A stretch of 50,733 bases of DNA from Alphaproteobacteria bacterium (GCA_015232335.1 JADFZV010000023.1:1-50733); one strand, 5' to 3'; counted from the stretch's first letter, positions 10,420 to 19,508 are shown. Translations and numbers: made by a program. Notes: a model not told the origin generated them from the letters alone.

Positions 10420-11454
10420 ATGTCTGCGCATCATTTTAAATCGACACCTTCCACAAGCCTGGACCGTCGCCGCCTGCTTGGCCTGATGGGGGGGCTTGCC
10501 GCGGGTTCCCTGCTCGCCCCCGCCCGTCTGGCCCTGGCAGATCACGGCGAATTGGGCGGCCAGCCCTTCACATCACCCGATTCGATCATGCAGATGCCCG
10601 AGAACTGGGTGTCTCGCGGCATCAAGCGGCCGGAAGGGGTCGATCTGATGCTGGCCCTGGATCAGCAGATCTATCCCGCACTTCTGCCCTTTGCTATGCG
10701 CTTTGGCACCCAAAACGGGCTTAAACTGGGGGCCCAGGAAGGGACTTGCGGTCTGGCCAGCGCCGCCTTAAGCGAAAAATGCGCTGACATTACCGGCATG
10801 TGCTGCCCGCCAGGGGCCATCGACCGCCTGCCTGGCATTCGCTTTCACACCATCGGTATCAGCGCCGTGGCGTTGATCGTCCATCCCTCCAATCCGCTTC
10901 AGGACATTTCCTGGGCCCAGGCCCGCGCCCTGTTCGCAGGTGGTACGCGCAGTTGGTCGGACATTCCCATGAGCGGCATCGCCCGCAAGGGCGAGGTGCG
11001 CGCCATCACCCGCCTGCACTGCAAGCCCCGACCCGGCCACTGGCGCCTTCTGATCGGCGAACCCGACCATTTCGCCAGACAGGCCCTGGACGTCCCATCC
11101 ATCAAGGACATGATCATTGAGGTTTCCGAAACCCTTGAGGGCATCGGCTGGGAAACACTGTTTCATGTCGAGGCGAATGCCAAAATTGGACAAGTTAAGA
11201 CGTTGAAGCTGGGCGGCATCTCTCCCTCTGACGAAGAGGCCCTGGCCAGGGGCCGCTATCCATTCTACCGCGTCATGGGCATCACAAGCTGGGCCGACGC
11301 CCCGGCGGCACATCCCATGGCGACAAGGTTGGCAGCCGAGTTGATCGCCCAGGCAGACGCTATTGATCCTCGCTTTGGAATCGTTTCGGTGACCCGGCTG
11401 CGCAAGCACGGCTGGAAGTTCCACAACGCAGAGTTGGTCGGGGAGCCGGGTTAG
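10420..11454 (+). CDS. Tat-exported PstS-like substrate-binding protein
   Basis: The 344-residue product starts with a twin-arginine signal ([16 protein letters not shown], cleavage near ALAD, about residue 41), so it should be folded before export to the periplasm. The rest resembles the PBP-like (PstS-type) fold: [18 protein letters not shown] and [13 protein letters not shown] correspond to the segments of phosphate-binding proteins near the ligand cleft. No ABC transporter genes are nearby. Instead the stop is one base before a membrane GGDEF/EAL gene, so it probably acts as a sensor subunit rather than a transport component. A GGAGG ribosome binding site precedes ATG 10420. The ligand is unknown; an oxyanion is possible. 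Confidence 0.75.
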   Translation: MSAHHFKSTPSTSLDRRRLLGLMGGLAAGSLLAPARLALADHGELGGQPFTSPDSIMQMPENWVSRGIKRPEGVDLMLALDQQIYPALLPFAMRFGTQNGLKLGAQEGTCGLASAALSEKCADITGMCCPPGAIDRLPGIRFHTIGISAVALIVHPSNPLQDISWAQARALFAGGTRSWSDIPMSGIARKGEVRAITRLHCKPRPGHWRLLIGEPDHFARQALDVPSIKDMIIEVSETLEGIGWETLFHVEANAKIGQVKTLKLGGISPSDEEALARGRYPFYRVMGITSWADAPAAHPMATRLAAELIAQADAIDPRFGIVSVTRLRKHGWKFHNAELVGEPG

Positions 11455-11455
11455 G

Positions 11456-14400
11456 ATGTCGATCATGGGGGAAACCGGCCGATCGCTCTCGCGCATGCCC
11501 CTGGTGGCCAAGATGGCCACCCTGGGCCTGATCGCCATCGTGCCGATCTGGTTGCTTTTGGATGTTGCTCATGGCACCGCCACCAGGACCCTGGTGCAGG
11601 AAGAATTCACGCGCCGTTTGGAAGACAAGGCCCACGAAGACCGCCTGCGCTTCGACGCCTCGCTTCGGGCGCATCATATCCTGGCCCAGACTGTTGCCGC
11701 CAGCGCCCATGCCCGCGACCATATCTTGAGGGAACATGTCGTCCGCCCCGGTGAGCCAGAGCCGCCAGCCAACAGCGCGGTCAAGGACAGAACGCCCAGC
11801 TGGTTTCTCAACCGGACCTATCAACGCAGTTTCCCCCCGGTTGATTATGTTCAGGTTCTCAGCCCCAGGGGGACTGTCTTGGACAGCTACGCCATCACCA
11901 AGACCTCTCTCCCGGAAGCGTTCCTGGCCTTCAACCCGCGCCAGTTGGTCAACGCCCACAGCGACGCCCAGTTGCGCATGCATGAAGACAAACCTTATGT
12001 TTTTTCTCTGGGCATCGTCGAGGATGGGGCTGGAAAGCCCGCCGCCTATCTGCTGCTGGTCTCGCAAATCGACGACAATTTTCTGCTCAGCAGCCAAGGA
12101 CTTTTCAGGGACAAGGAACATATCCTGATTCTGGCGGGAGCGGATAACGAGCGCGTTCTGGCCTCAGCCAATCCTGCTATTTTACCAACGGGCTCGGCCA
12201 CGGATCGGCTTGAGTACGACTTCCTGGTTACCGGCAAGGAATTCTTCGATTACGGCACATCGGAGATTAGGGCCAGCTTCATGACGCTCATTCCCAGGAC
12301 GCGCATGGCGGAACTGGTGCATCCCATTTTGTCCCAGGCTCGTCTGCAGCGCACCTCGCTGGCCCTGACCCTATCGGCCCTGTTCGTGGCAACGCTGCTT
12401 TATCTGATGTGGCGGCTGCGCAGAGTGTCCGATTCGGTAGGACAGTTCTCGGAAAAGGCCTTTGGTACCGTTCTCGACGGCTTGAAGCAGGGCGATGAAC
12501 TGATTGGACTAGAGAGCCAGATCGAACGGCTGACGGAAGAAGTGCTGAGGTCCAGAGAACGGCTGGAACGCGAAGCCGACGAGAAGATCAAGCATATGGC
12601 TTACCGGATCGATGCCGAGACCGAGATCGAACGTCTGCGCATTCTGCACGACGTGACCGATCACCTGGGAGTGGGCGTCCTGCGCCTGAGCTTGTCGGGG
12701 CCTGTTGCCGAAAACGCCACCATGCAAGGCATAGTAGACAAGTGCGGCGGCATCGAGCGCTTCCTGTCAGCCCAGAACAACGAGGGCGACATCACCATAG
12801 AAGACGACGATGGAAACGTGCGCATCTTCGAACGCCTGCGCCCGCGCGGCACATTGGGCACGTCGCTTCTCTTGATCAAGGACGTCACTTATCTACGCCA
12901 CGCTCAGGAAGAACAGACCTCGATGGCGCTCTTTCCCACCCAGAACCCCTTCCCCGTTCTGCGGGTGCGCCAGGATGGAACCGTCCTGCACGCCAATTCT
13001 TCCAGCCTGCCCTTCCTGGCCTCGCTGGGCACCTCGATCGGGCTCAGGATTCCGGCCCCCTGGTCAACCATGATCCGCGAGGCCTTGTCCACGAAGTCGA
13101 TCCAGAACCGCGAATGGCAAGTCGATAGTCATCGTTTGTCGCTCAGTATGATTCCGATCCTGGACATGGATTACGTCAATATCTATGGCATGGACATCAC
13201 CGAGCTTTACAAGGCCCGGCAATCCCTGCAACTGGCCGCCAGCGTCTACGAAACCACGCATGACGGCGTGGTGGTCACCGATGCCACCGGCGTCATTCTT
13301 TCGGTCAACGCCGCCTTCAGCGAAATTACCGGCTATGCCCCAGAAGAAGCCATCGGACAGACCCCGCGCCTGTTGAAATCCGACCATCATGATGAGGCTT
13401 TCTATGCCGAGATGTGGCAAACCCTGCAGGCAGATGGCAAATGGCAGGGTGAATTGTGGAACCGCAAGAAGTCGGGCGAATTGTTTGTCGAATGGCAGAC
13501 AATCAGCGCGGTCCTCGACGAAAACAGACAAACCATCCGCTACGTCGCCGTCTTCAGCGACGTGACCGAGATTCGCCAAAAGGATGAACGCATCAAGCAT
13601 CAGGCCTATCACGATGCGCTGACCGGCCTGCCCAATCGCCTGTTGCTTCAAGACCGTCTGGCCCACGCGCTTGATCTGGCCAGGCGCGATGTGATGCGCG
13701 TCGCCGTGATGTTCCTCGATCTCGACCGCTTCAAGGTCATCAATGACAGCCTGGGCCACGATGTCGGCGATCTTCTGCTGCAGGGTGTTTCCGAGCGCTT
13801 GAAGCTGTGTGTGCGCAAAAGCGACACGGTCTCCCGTCTGGGAGGCGACGAGTTCGTGATCATTCTGACCGACTTTGGCCAGACGTCCGAACTGGCCCAC
13901 TTGGCTGATCGCATCGTTACCTTCCTAACCGAACCCTTCGAGCTGGCCGGGCAGACCCTGCATGCCGGAACCAGCCTTGGACTGGCCGTTTTTCCCCAGG
14001 ATGGTGCTGACGCCAACGAGCTTTTGAAAAATGCCGATACGGCGATGTATCAGGCCAAGGCGGCTGGGCGCAGCACCTACCGCTTCTTCGATGCCAGCAT
14101 GAACAGCCGGGCCGCCGAAAGACTGGCGATGGAGGCCGGTCTGCGTCAGGCCCTGGATCGCTCCGAGTTCGAGGTGGTTTATCAACCCAAAGTCTCGTTG
14201 AAGGTCGGGCAAGGGCTGTGCGGCATCGAGGCGCTGGTCCGCTGGAACCACCCCACCCAGGGCCTTGTCATGCCTTCCGACTTCATTCCCCTGGCTGAAG
14301 AAACCGGGCTTATTCTGCCCATCGGCAGTTGGGTGCTGGAAACCGCCTGCAGGCAGCTCAGGCTTTGGCAAGACCAGAACCTGCCGATTGCGCATGTTTC

Positions 14401-14914
14401 CGTCAATCTGTCCTGTCGCCAGTTCCAAGATATGCGCCTAGTCGAGCGCGTGATCGATATTCTCGAACGCACGGGGCTTGATCCCACCTGTCTTGAACTT
14501 GAAATTACCGAAACAGCGGTCATGGCCAATGCCGCCCAGGCCGAGCAGGTATTGAAGGCGTTAAAGGCCCTGGGCATCCGTCTTTCGGTGGACGATTTCG
14601 GAACCGGCTATTCCTCGCTCAACTATCTAAAGCGCCTGCCCATCGACATCTTGAAGATCGATCGCGGTTTCATTTCCGATCTTGGCAGCAACAGCGAGGA
14701 CAAGGCCATCGTTGAGGCCATCGTAAGACTGGGGCATTCGCTGAATTTGACGACCGTGGCCGAAGGCGTGGAATCGGAACTCGAGGCCGACCTTCTGTCC
14801 AAGCTGGGCTGCGACATAGGGCAGGGCTACCTCTTTGCCAAACCCCTTGATGCCAGCAGCCTAGCCCAATGGATGCGGATGAGCCACGAAAGCGTTCCCT
14901 TCCCGACGGCCTGA
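11456..14914 (+). CDS. Membrane-bound PAS-GGDEF-EAL c-di-GMP enzyme
   Basis: A 1152-residue protein predicted to make and/or degrade c-di-GMP. Transmembrane segments lie at about residues 17-36 ([18 protein letters not shown]) and 298-320, bracketing a periplasmic sensor region of about 260 residues. Then come a coiled stretch, a PAS-like region (about 490-590), a clear PAS domain (about 595-705), a GGDEF domain with intact RLGGDEF near 795 and an RxxD inhibitory site (RKSD) five residues before it, and an EAL domain (from about 895) with EALVRW and [10 protein letters not shown]. Both active sites look intact. It starts one base after the binding-protein gene, so periplasmic ligand binding probably controls it. 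Confidence 0.92.
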   Translation: MSIMGETGRSLSRMPLVAKMATLGLIAIVPIWLLLDVAHGTATRTLVQEEFTRRLEDKAHEDRLRFDASLRAHHILAQTVAASAHARDHILREHVVRPGEPEPPANSAVKDRTPSWFLNRTYQRSFPPVDYVQVLSPRGTVLDSYAITKTSLPEAFLAFNPRQLVNAHSDAQLRMHEDKPYVFSLGIVEDGAGKPAAYLLLVSQIDDNFLLSSQGLFRDKEHILILAGADNERVLASANPAILPTGSATDRLEYDFLVTGKEFFDYGTSEIRASFMTLIPRTRMAELVHPILSQARLQRTSLALTLSALFVATLLYLMWRLRRVSDSVGQFSEKAFGTVLDGLKQGDELIGLESQIERLTEEVLRSRERLEREADEKIKHMAYRIDAETEIERLRILHDVTDHLGVGVLRLSLSGPVAENATMQGIVDKCGGIERFLSAQNNEGDITIEDDDGNVRIFERLRPRGTLGTSLLLIKDVTYLRHAQEEQTSMALFPTQNPFPVLRVRQDGTVLHANSSSLPFLASLGTSIGLRIPAPWSTMIREALSTKSIQNREWQVDSHRLSLSMIPILDMDYVNIYGMDITELYKARQSLQLAASVYETTHDGVVVTDATGVILSVNAAFSEITGYAPEEAIGQTPRLLKSDHHDEAFYAEMWQTLQADGKWQGELWNRKKSGELFVEWQTISAVLDENRQTIRYVAVFSDVTEIRQKDERIKHQAYHDALTGLPNRLLLQDRLAHALDLARRDVMRVAVMFLDLDRFKVINDSLGHDVGDLLLQGVSERLKLCVRKSDTVSRLGGDEFVIILTDFGQTSELAHLADRIVTFLTEPFELAGQTLHAGTSLGLAVFPQDGADANELLKNADTAMYQAKAAGRSTYRFFDASMNSRAAERLAMEAGLRQALDRSEFEVVYQPKVSLKVGQGLCGIEALVRWNHPTQGLVMPSDFIPLAEETGLILPIGSWVLETACRQLRLWQDQNLPIAHVSVNLSCRQFQDMRLVERVIDILERTGLDPTCLELEITETAVMANAAQAEQVLKALKALGIRLSVDDFGTGYSSLNYLKRLPIDILKIDRGFISDLGSNSEDKAIVEAIVRLGHSLNLTTVAEGVESELEADLLSKLGCDIGQGYLFAKPLDASSLAQWMRMSHESVPFPTA

Positions 14915-14937
14915 GAAGGCGGCCAAATGCCTTTCGC

Positions 14938-15420
14938 TTAGTCGAGAAGGCTGCGCAGCATCCAGGCGGTTTTCTCATGAATCTGCAGGCGCTGCGTGAT
15001 CAAATCGCAGGTCGACTGATCGCCTGCGTCCTCGGCCAGCGGGAAAACCTCGCGCGCCGTGCGGGCCACCGTCTCGTGATCCTTGACCAACTGGCGCACC
15101 ATTTCCATCGCCTTGGGCACATCTTTCGCTTCTTTCAGAACCGTCAGCTTGCCGAAATCGGCGTAGCTGCCGGGCGCATGCAGATCAAGGGCTCGAATGC
15201 GTTCGGCCACCAGATCGACTGCCAGCGCCAGCTCGTTATACTGCTGCTCGAACATCAGATGCAGGGTATTGAACATCGGGCCGGTAACGTTCCAATGGAA
15301 GTTATGGGTTTTGAGGTAGAGGGTGTAGCTGTCGGCCAGCAATTTGGACAATCCATGGCCAATCGCTTTGCGCTTCTTTTCCGGAATGCCTATATCGATG
15401 CCGGGAAGGTTCTTGGCCAT
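14938..15420 (-). CDS. dps: Dps-family ferritin-like DNA-protection protein
   Basis: Dps dodecamers store iron, detoxify peroxide and bind DNA. The 160-residue product carries the family signature: [21 protein letters not shown] supplies a ferroxidase histidine, and [11 protein letters not shown] supplies acidic ligands across the subunit interface. The N-terminal tail is lysine-containing and short. The start at 15420 has AGAGGAGAG 6 nt upstream; a start at 15438 is possible but lacks this. An Irr-box-like palindrome lies 27 bp upstream of the start, suggesting iron control. The gene is convergent with the c-di-GMP gene, with only 23 bp between the stop codons. Confidence 0.93.
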   Translation of the reverse strand: MAKNLPGIDIGIPEKKRKAIGHGLSKLLADSYTLYLKTHNFHWNVTGPMFNTLHLMFEQQYNELALAVDLVAERIRALDLHAPGSYADFGKLTVLKEAKDVPKAMEMVRQLVKDHETVARTAREVFPLAEDAGDQSTCDLITQRLQIHEKTAWMLRSLLD

Positions 15421-15446
15421 CTGGCTCTCCTCTGCCATGAAACTGA

Positions 15447-15459
15447 TAGAATTATTCTA
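15447..15459 (-). promoter_or_regulatory. Irr-box (ICE)-like palindrome upstream of dps
   Basis: TAGAATTATTCTA is a perfect 13-bp inverted repeat, extended on one side to TTCTAAA. It agrees well with the iron control element bound by alphaproteobacterial Irr (TTTAGAA-N3-TTCTAAA). Its position 27-39 bp upstream of the dps start overlaps the expected promoter, fitting repression of an iron-storage gene when iron is scarce. Confidence 0.45.
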
Positions 15460-15612
15460 AACCACGCCAGAGCCACCTCCAACGAATTTATCGCCTTGTT
15501 CTTATTCGCATCCTTGGTTTGTTCCATTTCAGCCTTAACCCTGAAACTTGACTTTGTTATCAAACGGGTATTCCCTGCCTCACCCTTCGATGAACAGGGA
15601 TTCCCATCTTCC

Positions 15613-17514
15613 ATGTCTACCGCAGCAACCGGTCTTGAGACCGAGAGTGACCTTGGCCGCGTTCCAGGCTTGGCACTGGCAGCGCTTGGCGTCGTTTTCG
15701 GCGACATCGGCACCAGCCCACTTTACGCCATCAAGGAAACCTTTGGCGGATCGCATCCGCTGCCGATCGATCAGCCTCATATTCTGGGCGTGTTATCGCT
15801 GGTTTTCTGGTCGATCATGTCCGTGGTCTCGCTCAAATACGTGATGGTCGTCATGCGCGCCGACAACAAGGGCGAGGGCGGCAGCCTGGCCCTGTTGGCG
15901 GCGGTAACCCGCATGCTGGACGGCAAAGGAACAAAGGGAGCGCTGGTTACAGCACTGGGTTTGTTCGCAGCCGGGCTGTTTTACGGCGACAGCATGATCA
16001 CCCCGGCCATTTCGGTTCTTTCCGCCATCGAGGGGCTTGATGTCGCCAAGCCCGGCTTCTCCGACTACATCCTGCCTCTGACTCTTTTGATTTTGATTGC
16101 CCTCTTCGCCATTCAGCGCCACGGCACGGCAACCGTCGGCACCATGTTCGGCCCCATCGTGGCGATCTGGTTCATCACGCTGGCCGTGATCGGCATTAAA
16201 AATATCGGTCTTGCCCCCGGCGTCTTGTGGGCCCTGTCCCCCCATCATGCCGTCATGTTCCTGATCAATAACGGCCTGACCGGCTTTCTGTCTCTGGGTG
16301 CTGTCGTGCTGGTGTTGACGGGGGCCGAGGCGCTTTACGCCGATATGGGACATTTCGGCCGCTTGCCCATTGCCCTTGCCTGGTATGGTCTGGCCCTGCC
16401 CGGCCTTTTGATCAATTACTTCGGTCAGGGAGCCCTGTTGCTCACCCATCCCGAAGCCATCGAGAATCCCTTTTTTCTGATGGTGCCCGCTTGGGGCACG
16501 TTGCCTTTGGTGATCCTTGCCACCATGGCCACGGTGATTGCTTCGCAGGCGGTGATTTCCGGCGCTTTTTCCATGACCCGCCAAGCCATTCAATTGGGCT
16601 ATCTGCCCCGCCTGCGCATTATTCACACCTCTCAGCACGAGAAGGGGCAGATTTATATCCCCTTCGTCAATTGGGCGCTGATGCTGTCTGTTGCTGCGCT
16701 GGTGGCCTCTTTCGGATCTTCCTCGAAGCTGGCAGCGGCTTACGGCGTCGCCGTCACCGGAACCATGGCTATCACCGCCATCATGGTCGGCATTGTCATG
16801 CGCCTTACCTGGAAATGGCAAATGCGCACCGTGATTCTGCTGGTCGGCTTCTTTCTGATGTTCGACATGGCTTTCTTCCTGGCCAATATCGTGAAGATCG
16901 AGCAGGGCGGCTGGTTCCCCTTGGTCATCGGCCTTGTCATCTTCACGCTTCTGGTGACCTGGAAGAGCGGGCGTGCCGCCCTGCTGGCGCGGACAAGACG
17001 CGATTCTCTGCCCATCAAGGATTTTCTGGCCACGCTGTCCAGTCGGCTAGTCCGCGTGCCCGGCACGGCCATTTTCCTAAGCGGCTCTGAACATGGCGTA
17101 CCGCTGGCCCTGTTGCACAACATCAAGCACAACAAAATTTTGCACGAGCGCGTGGTGATTCTGACCGTGATTGTCGATGATGTTCCCTACGTGACCCCGG
17201 AGTGGCGCATCGAATCACGTCCGCTGGAGCAGGGCTTTCACCAAGTCCTGTTGCATTACGGCTTCATGCAAGACCCCGACGTTCCCAAGGCGCTGGCCCA
17301 GGCCCGCAGCGACGAATTGGGATTCTTTTACGAACCCATGTCGATATCCTATTTCCTAAGCCGCGAGACGGTGATTCCCTCGGCCAATCCCGCCCTGCCC
17401 CTCTGGCAGGCCCATCTTTACGCCAGCCTGGCCCGCATGGCCGCCACCGCCATGGACTTCTTTCGCCTGCCCATCAATCGCGTCGTGGAATTGGGGGGGC
17501 AGGTAGAAATCTGA
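15613..17514 (+). CDS. kup: Kup-family potassium uptake transporter
   Basis: A 633-residue inner-membrane protein, the usual Kup length. It starts with LALAALGVVFGDIGTSPLYA, the Kup hallmark in the first transmembrane helix, then shows about 12 hydrophobic segments and a C-terminal cytoplasmic domain of about 180 residues (from near LSGSEHGVPLALLHNIKHN). It is a proton-coupled, low-affinity K+ importer. The start at 15613 gives MSTAATGLETES. The frame is open far upstream, through the dps region, but that extension is antisense to dps and is rejected. A trkH gene lies 8 kb away, so two independent K+ systems are encoded. Confidence 0.95.
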   Translation: MSTAATGLETESDLGRVPGLALAALGVVFGDIGTSPLYAIKETFGGSHPLPIDQPHILGVLSLVFWSIMSVVSLKYVMVVMRADNKGEGGSLALLAAVTRMLDGKGTKGALVTALGLFAAGLFYGDSMITPAISVLSAIEGLDVAKPGFSDYILPLTLLILIALFAIQRHGTATVGTMFGPIVAIWFITLAVIGIKNIGLAPGVLWALSPHHAVMFLINNGLTGFLSLGAVVLVLTGAEALYADMGHFGRLPIALAWYGLALPGLLINYFGQGALLLTHPEAIENPFFLMVPAWGTLPLVILATMATVIASQAVISGAFSMTRQAIQLGYLPRLRIIHTSQHEKGQIYIPFVNWALMLSVAALVASFGSSSKLAAAYGVAVTGTMAITAIMVGIVMRLTWKWQMRTVILLVGFFLMFDMAFFLANIVKIEQGGWFPLVIGLVIFTLLVTWKSGRAALLARTRRDSLPIKDFLATLSSRLVRVPGTAIFLSGSEHGVPLALLHNIKHNKILHERVVILTVIVDDVPYVTPEWRIESRPLEQGFHQVLLHYGFMQDPDVPKALAQARSDELGFFYEPMSISYFLSRETVIPSANPALPLWQAHLYASLARMAATAMDFFRLPINRVVELGGQVEI

Positions 17515-17687
17515 TCGTTTGCTAAACAAATCCGCCGGGCAGGCTGGCGCATATATTCGCATTTTCTAAGATATGCACAGAATGCATAACAGCACTGTCG
17601 AATTCCGCATGGCCTAGCTGGGCCTCCTTCGATATATAGGGACTTACGAATATTGCGGTGCGAAATGTTTTGCCCCAAGATTCACGC

Positions 17688-17794
17688 GTTTCGAGCCAGT
17701 CTCGAAAAGGGTTCTTTGGAACCCTACGTCTCCCAGACGTGAAGCCTCCCTGTATAACTTTAGCCCCCGGTGCATAACCGGGGGCTTTCTTTTT
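17688..17794 (+). ncRNA. Candidate small RNA with CUCCC motifs and a strong terminator
   Basis: About 107 nt with four consecutive hairpins: TTTCGAG/CTCGAAA (17689-17707), GGGTTC/GAACCC (17709-17724), ACGTCT-CCC-AGACGT (17726-17740) and a rho-independent terminator (17762-17786). A CTCCC sequence is exposed in the third loop, and a second one (GCCTCCCTG) lies in the linker before the terminator. Such motifs are typical of anti-Shine-Dalgarno small RNAs in alphaproteobacteria. A possible promoter is TTGCGG (17653) with 17 nt to CAAGAT (17676). It could instead be a 3' UTR of kup, whose stop lies about 170 bp upstream. No open reading frame in it is convincing. Confidence 0.45.
17762..17794 (+). 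terminator. Strong rho-independent terminator
   Basis: AGCCCCCGGT (17762-17771) and ACCGGGGGCT (17777-17786) form a 10-bp stem with a 5-nt loop, followed by TTCTTTTT. It ends the candidate small RNA or the kup transcript. Confidence 0.85.
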
Positions 17795-17806
17795 CAAGCC
17801 GGATAG

Positions 17807-17949
17807 CTAGCGCACGATCGTTTAACTCCGAGTCACCTCGGTGACCCGGAGTTAAACGTGAATCGGCAGCTCAAAACAAATTGCTAGAGCAGATTCACGC
17901 CTTCAAGCGAAGCCGTTTAACGGCTTCGATTTCAGGCGACCTGCTCTAG
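17807..17949 (+). repeat. Structured dispersed repeat, copy A (143 bp)
   Basis: The element starts and ends with CTAG and forms two stem-loops. Stem 1 is CGTTTAACTCCG/CGGAGTTAAACG, with an inner GTCAC/GTGAC. Stem 2 has an outer CTAGAGCAG/CTGCTCTAG (17884-17892 with 17941-17949), then CGCCT/AGGCG, then CGAAGCCG/CGGCTTCG. A diverged copy lies on the opposite strand at 37399-37539. The stems of the two copies differ by paired compensatory changes, while the linker CAAAACAAATTG is conserved. It lies 13 bp after the terminator at 17762-17794. Confidence 0.85.
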
Positions 17950-18014
17950 ATACCATCTTGTATTTCCTGGGCTAACCCCCACCTTGAGCGAGGGATTTCA
18001 AAGCAGGCGGGCGA

Positions 18015-18509
18015 ATGAATATCTTCTTTCTGGATCGTGATCCGGCCAGGGCCGCCCGCTTTCATTCGGATGTTCATGTCGTCAAGATGGTGCTGGAGAC
18101 CGCTCAGATTCTCTGCACCGTCCTTCACCGTTATCACCTCCCGGCCCCCTACAAGCCCAGCCATGCGCACCACCCTTGCGTCCTCTGGGCCGGAGACAGC
18201 CTGCCCCACTATCTTTGGACGCGCCGGCTTGGCCTGGAACTGGCCAAGGAGTACCGGTACCGCAGCACCCGCGACCATGCCTCGGAAGCGATCATCCAGG
18301 GCACCCCGAAAAACCCGCCGATCCCCGATTTAGGCTGGACGGAACCCGCTCAGGCCATGCCGGAACTCTATCGAGGCTCTGATCCGGTGGCCGCCTACCG
18401 TGCCTATTATGCTGAAACAAAAAGTGTATTTCCCGGAAAAGGCCAAGCCAGATGGACGGGGCGGCGCATCCCCGGCTTCATGCGTCCGTTCATCCTCGGT
18501 TCATCTTGA
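18015..18509 (+). CDS. Phage-type conserved hypothetical protein
   Basis: The 164-residue product begins MNIFFLDRDPARAARFHSDV and continues with HVVKMVLETAQILCTVLH. I recognise this N-terminal pattern (a D-x-D-P start, then H-x2-KM-x-LE-x-AQ-L) from uncharacterised proteins of T4-like and other phages and scattered bacteria. No function is established to my knowledge. The protein is histidine- and tryptophan-rich (HAHHPCVLWAGDS), has no signal peptide or membrane segment, and ends in a basic segment (GKGQARWTGRRIPGFMRPF). No other phage genes are close, so it is a solitary gene between a dispersed repeat and the cupredoxin gene. Confidence 0.6.
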   Translation: MNIFFLDRDPARAARFHSDVHVVKMVLETAQILCTVLHRYHLPAPYKPSHAHHPCVLWAGDSLPHYLWTRRLGLELAKEYRYRSTRDHASEAIIQGTPKNPPIPDLGWTEPAQAMPELYRGSDPVAAYRAYYAETKSVFPGKGQARWTGRRIPGFMRPFILGSS

Positions 18510-18690
18510 AGAGGATAGCTTACGGGGACGGGTAATTATTGTTCGCAATAACCCTAGAATAAGTCAGAATATTCTATTGCCTGTAGCGTTTTGTTGAAGC
18601 ATCGATTGAAGGCCTTCAACCCAAGAGCGGCAGATCGATGACGCAGGCGACACCGGACACCAGGCACCCATCCGCAGAGACAGGGGCCAA
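18510..18690. other. Intergenic region with palindromes upstream of the cupredoxin gene
   Basis: No gene is seen. The region holds a hairpin GGGT-AATT-ATTG/CAAT-AA-CCC (about 18530-18554), an inverted repeat TAGAATA/TATTCTA around 18555-18577, and a perfect 14-bp palindrome TTGAAGGCCTTCAA (18606-18619). Any of these could be an operator for the lipoprotein gene. None matches a regulator site that I can name. Confidence 0.35.
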
Positions 18691-18714
18691 ATGATCGACA
18701 GGGAGCATCGTTCA

Positions 18715-19239
18715 ATGACCGAGTTCTTTTCCAGCCGCCGACGTTTCATGACTTCCGTGGGCATGGGGGGTGCCGCACTTGGGCTTCTGGCCGCCTGCGG
18801 CATTGACCCCAAGGGGGACGAGGCGGCCGACAAGCCTGGAGATGACGCGCAAAAGCACGCCATGAAATTCGAGAAGAAGGCCAAGGAATTCGTCGAGCGC
18901 TATAAGCTGGACGACGGCACCGTTCACCCCAGACATCTCGAAGACCACAAAGACAGCAAGGACCCGGTTGACGTCTATCTTCTGGCGCGCCGGTTCTCCT
19001 TCGAGCCCGGAATCTTGAAGCTGAACCGGGGGGTCGCCTATCGCTTTCACATGATGACCAACGACGTCACGCACAGCGTCTGGTTCCAGCCGGGCGACAT
19101 CCCCCCCATTACCCTGCGCAAGAACGAGCCGGTCGAGCAGACCATCGCCCTGCATCGGCTGGGCAACCACTCCATCACCTGCAACATCTATTGCGGCCCC
19201 GGCCACGACAAGATGCGGATTCAGGTGACGGTGGTTTAG
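18715..19239 (+). CDS. Tat-exported lipoprotein with a CuA-like cupredoxin domain
   Basis: The 174-residue product starts with SRRRFMTSVGMGG, a twin-arginine signal, followed by a lipobox LLAAC, so it should be a lipid-anchored protein on the periplasmic side. The C-terminal domain (about residues 80-174) is a cupredoxin: NDVTHSVWF supplies the first histidine and CNIYCGPGHDKM gives C-x3-C-x3-H-x2-M, the binuclear CuA motif of cytochrome oxidase subunit II and nitrous oxide reductase. No oxidase or reductase subunits are nearby, and the subunit II membrane hairpin is absent. An alternative ATG at 18691 adds 8 residues. Its role in electron transfer or copper handling is inferred. Confidence 0.8.
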   Translation: MTEFFSSRRRFMTSVGMGGAALGLLAACGIDPKGDEAADKPGDDAQKHAMKFEKKAKEFVERYKLDDGTVHPRHLEDHKDSKDPVDVYLLARRFSFEPGILKLNRGVAYRFHMMTNDVTHSVWFQPGDIPPITLRKNEPVEQTIALHRLGNHSITCNIYCGPGHDKMRIQVTVV

Positions 19240-19282
19240 GCCGTCGCGCGCTTATTATCGACAAGGCGAAGGGACAAAGAAA

Positions 19283-19312
19283 AAGGGCTTAGCGAAATCT
19301 CGCTAAGCCCTT
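19283..19312. terminator. Bidirectional terminator between the cupredoxin gene and tRNA-Ala
   Basis: AAGGGCTTAGCGA and TCGCTAAGCCCTT form a 13-bp stem with a 4-nt loop. A-rich sequence on the left and T-rich on the right allow termination of both the plus-strand cupredoxin transcript and the minus-strand tRNA transcript. Confidence 0.85.
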
Positions 19313-19320
19313 CTCTTATT

Positions 19321-19396
<76 letters not shown>

Positions 19397-19508
19397 GATT
19401 CCCCCCGAAATAGGGGGGGTAAATCGTGGGGGGGGAACATAGGAACTTCGCCCCCCCCGCGCAAGAAGTTTTTACGAGGTGCCGGGAGCCCTCATAAAAC
19501 CTGGAATA

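Noticed and set aside
14869..15612. Upstream extension of kup
   Set aside because: The frame is open but is antisense to dps, and the Kup protein family starts at about 15613.
17522..17797. Minus-strand 91-residue frame antisense to the candidate small RNA
   Set aside because: Its start lies inside the terminator hairpin, it has no ribosome binding site, and the protein looks unlike a real one.
18015..18509. Prophage region
   Set aside because: Only one phage-type gene is visible; no integrase, portal, capsid or attachment site was found.
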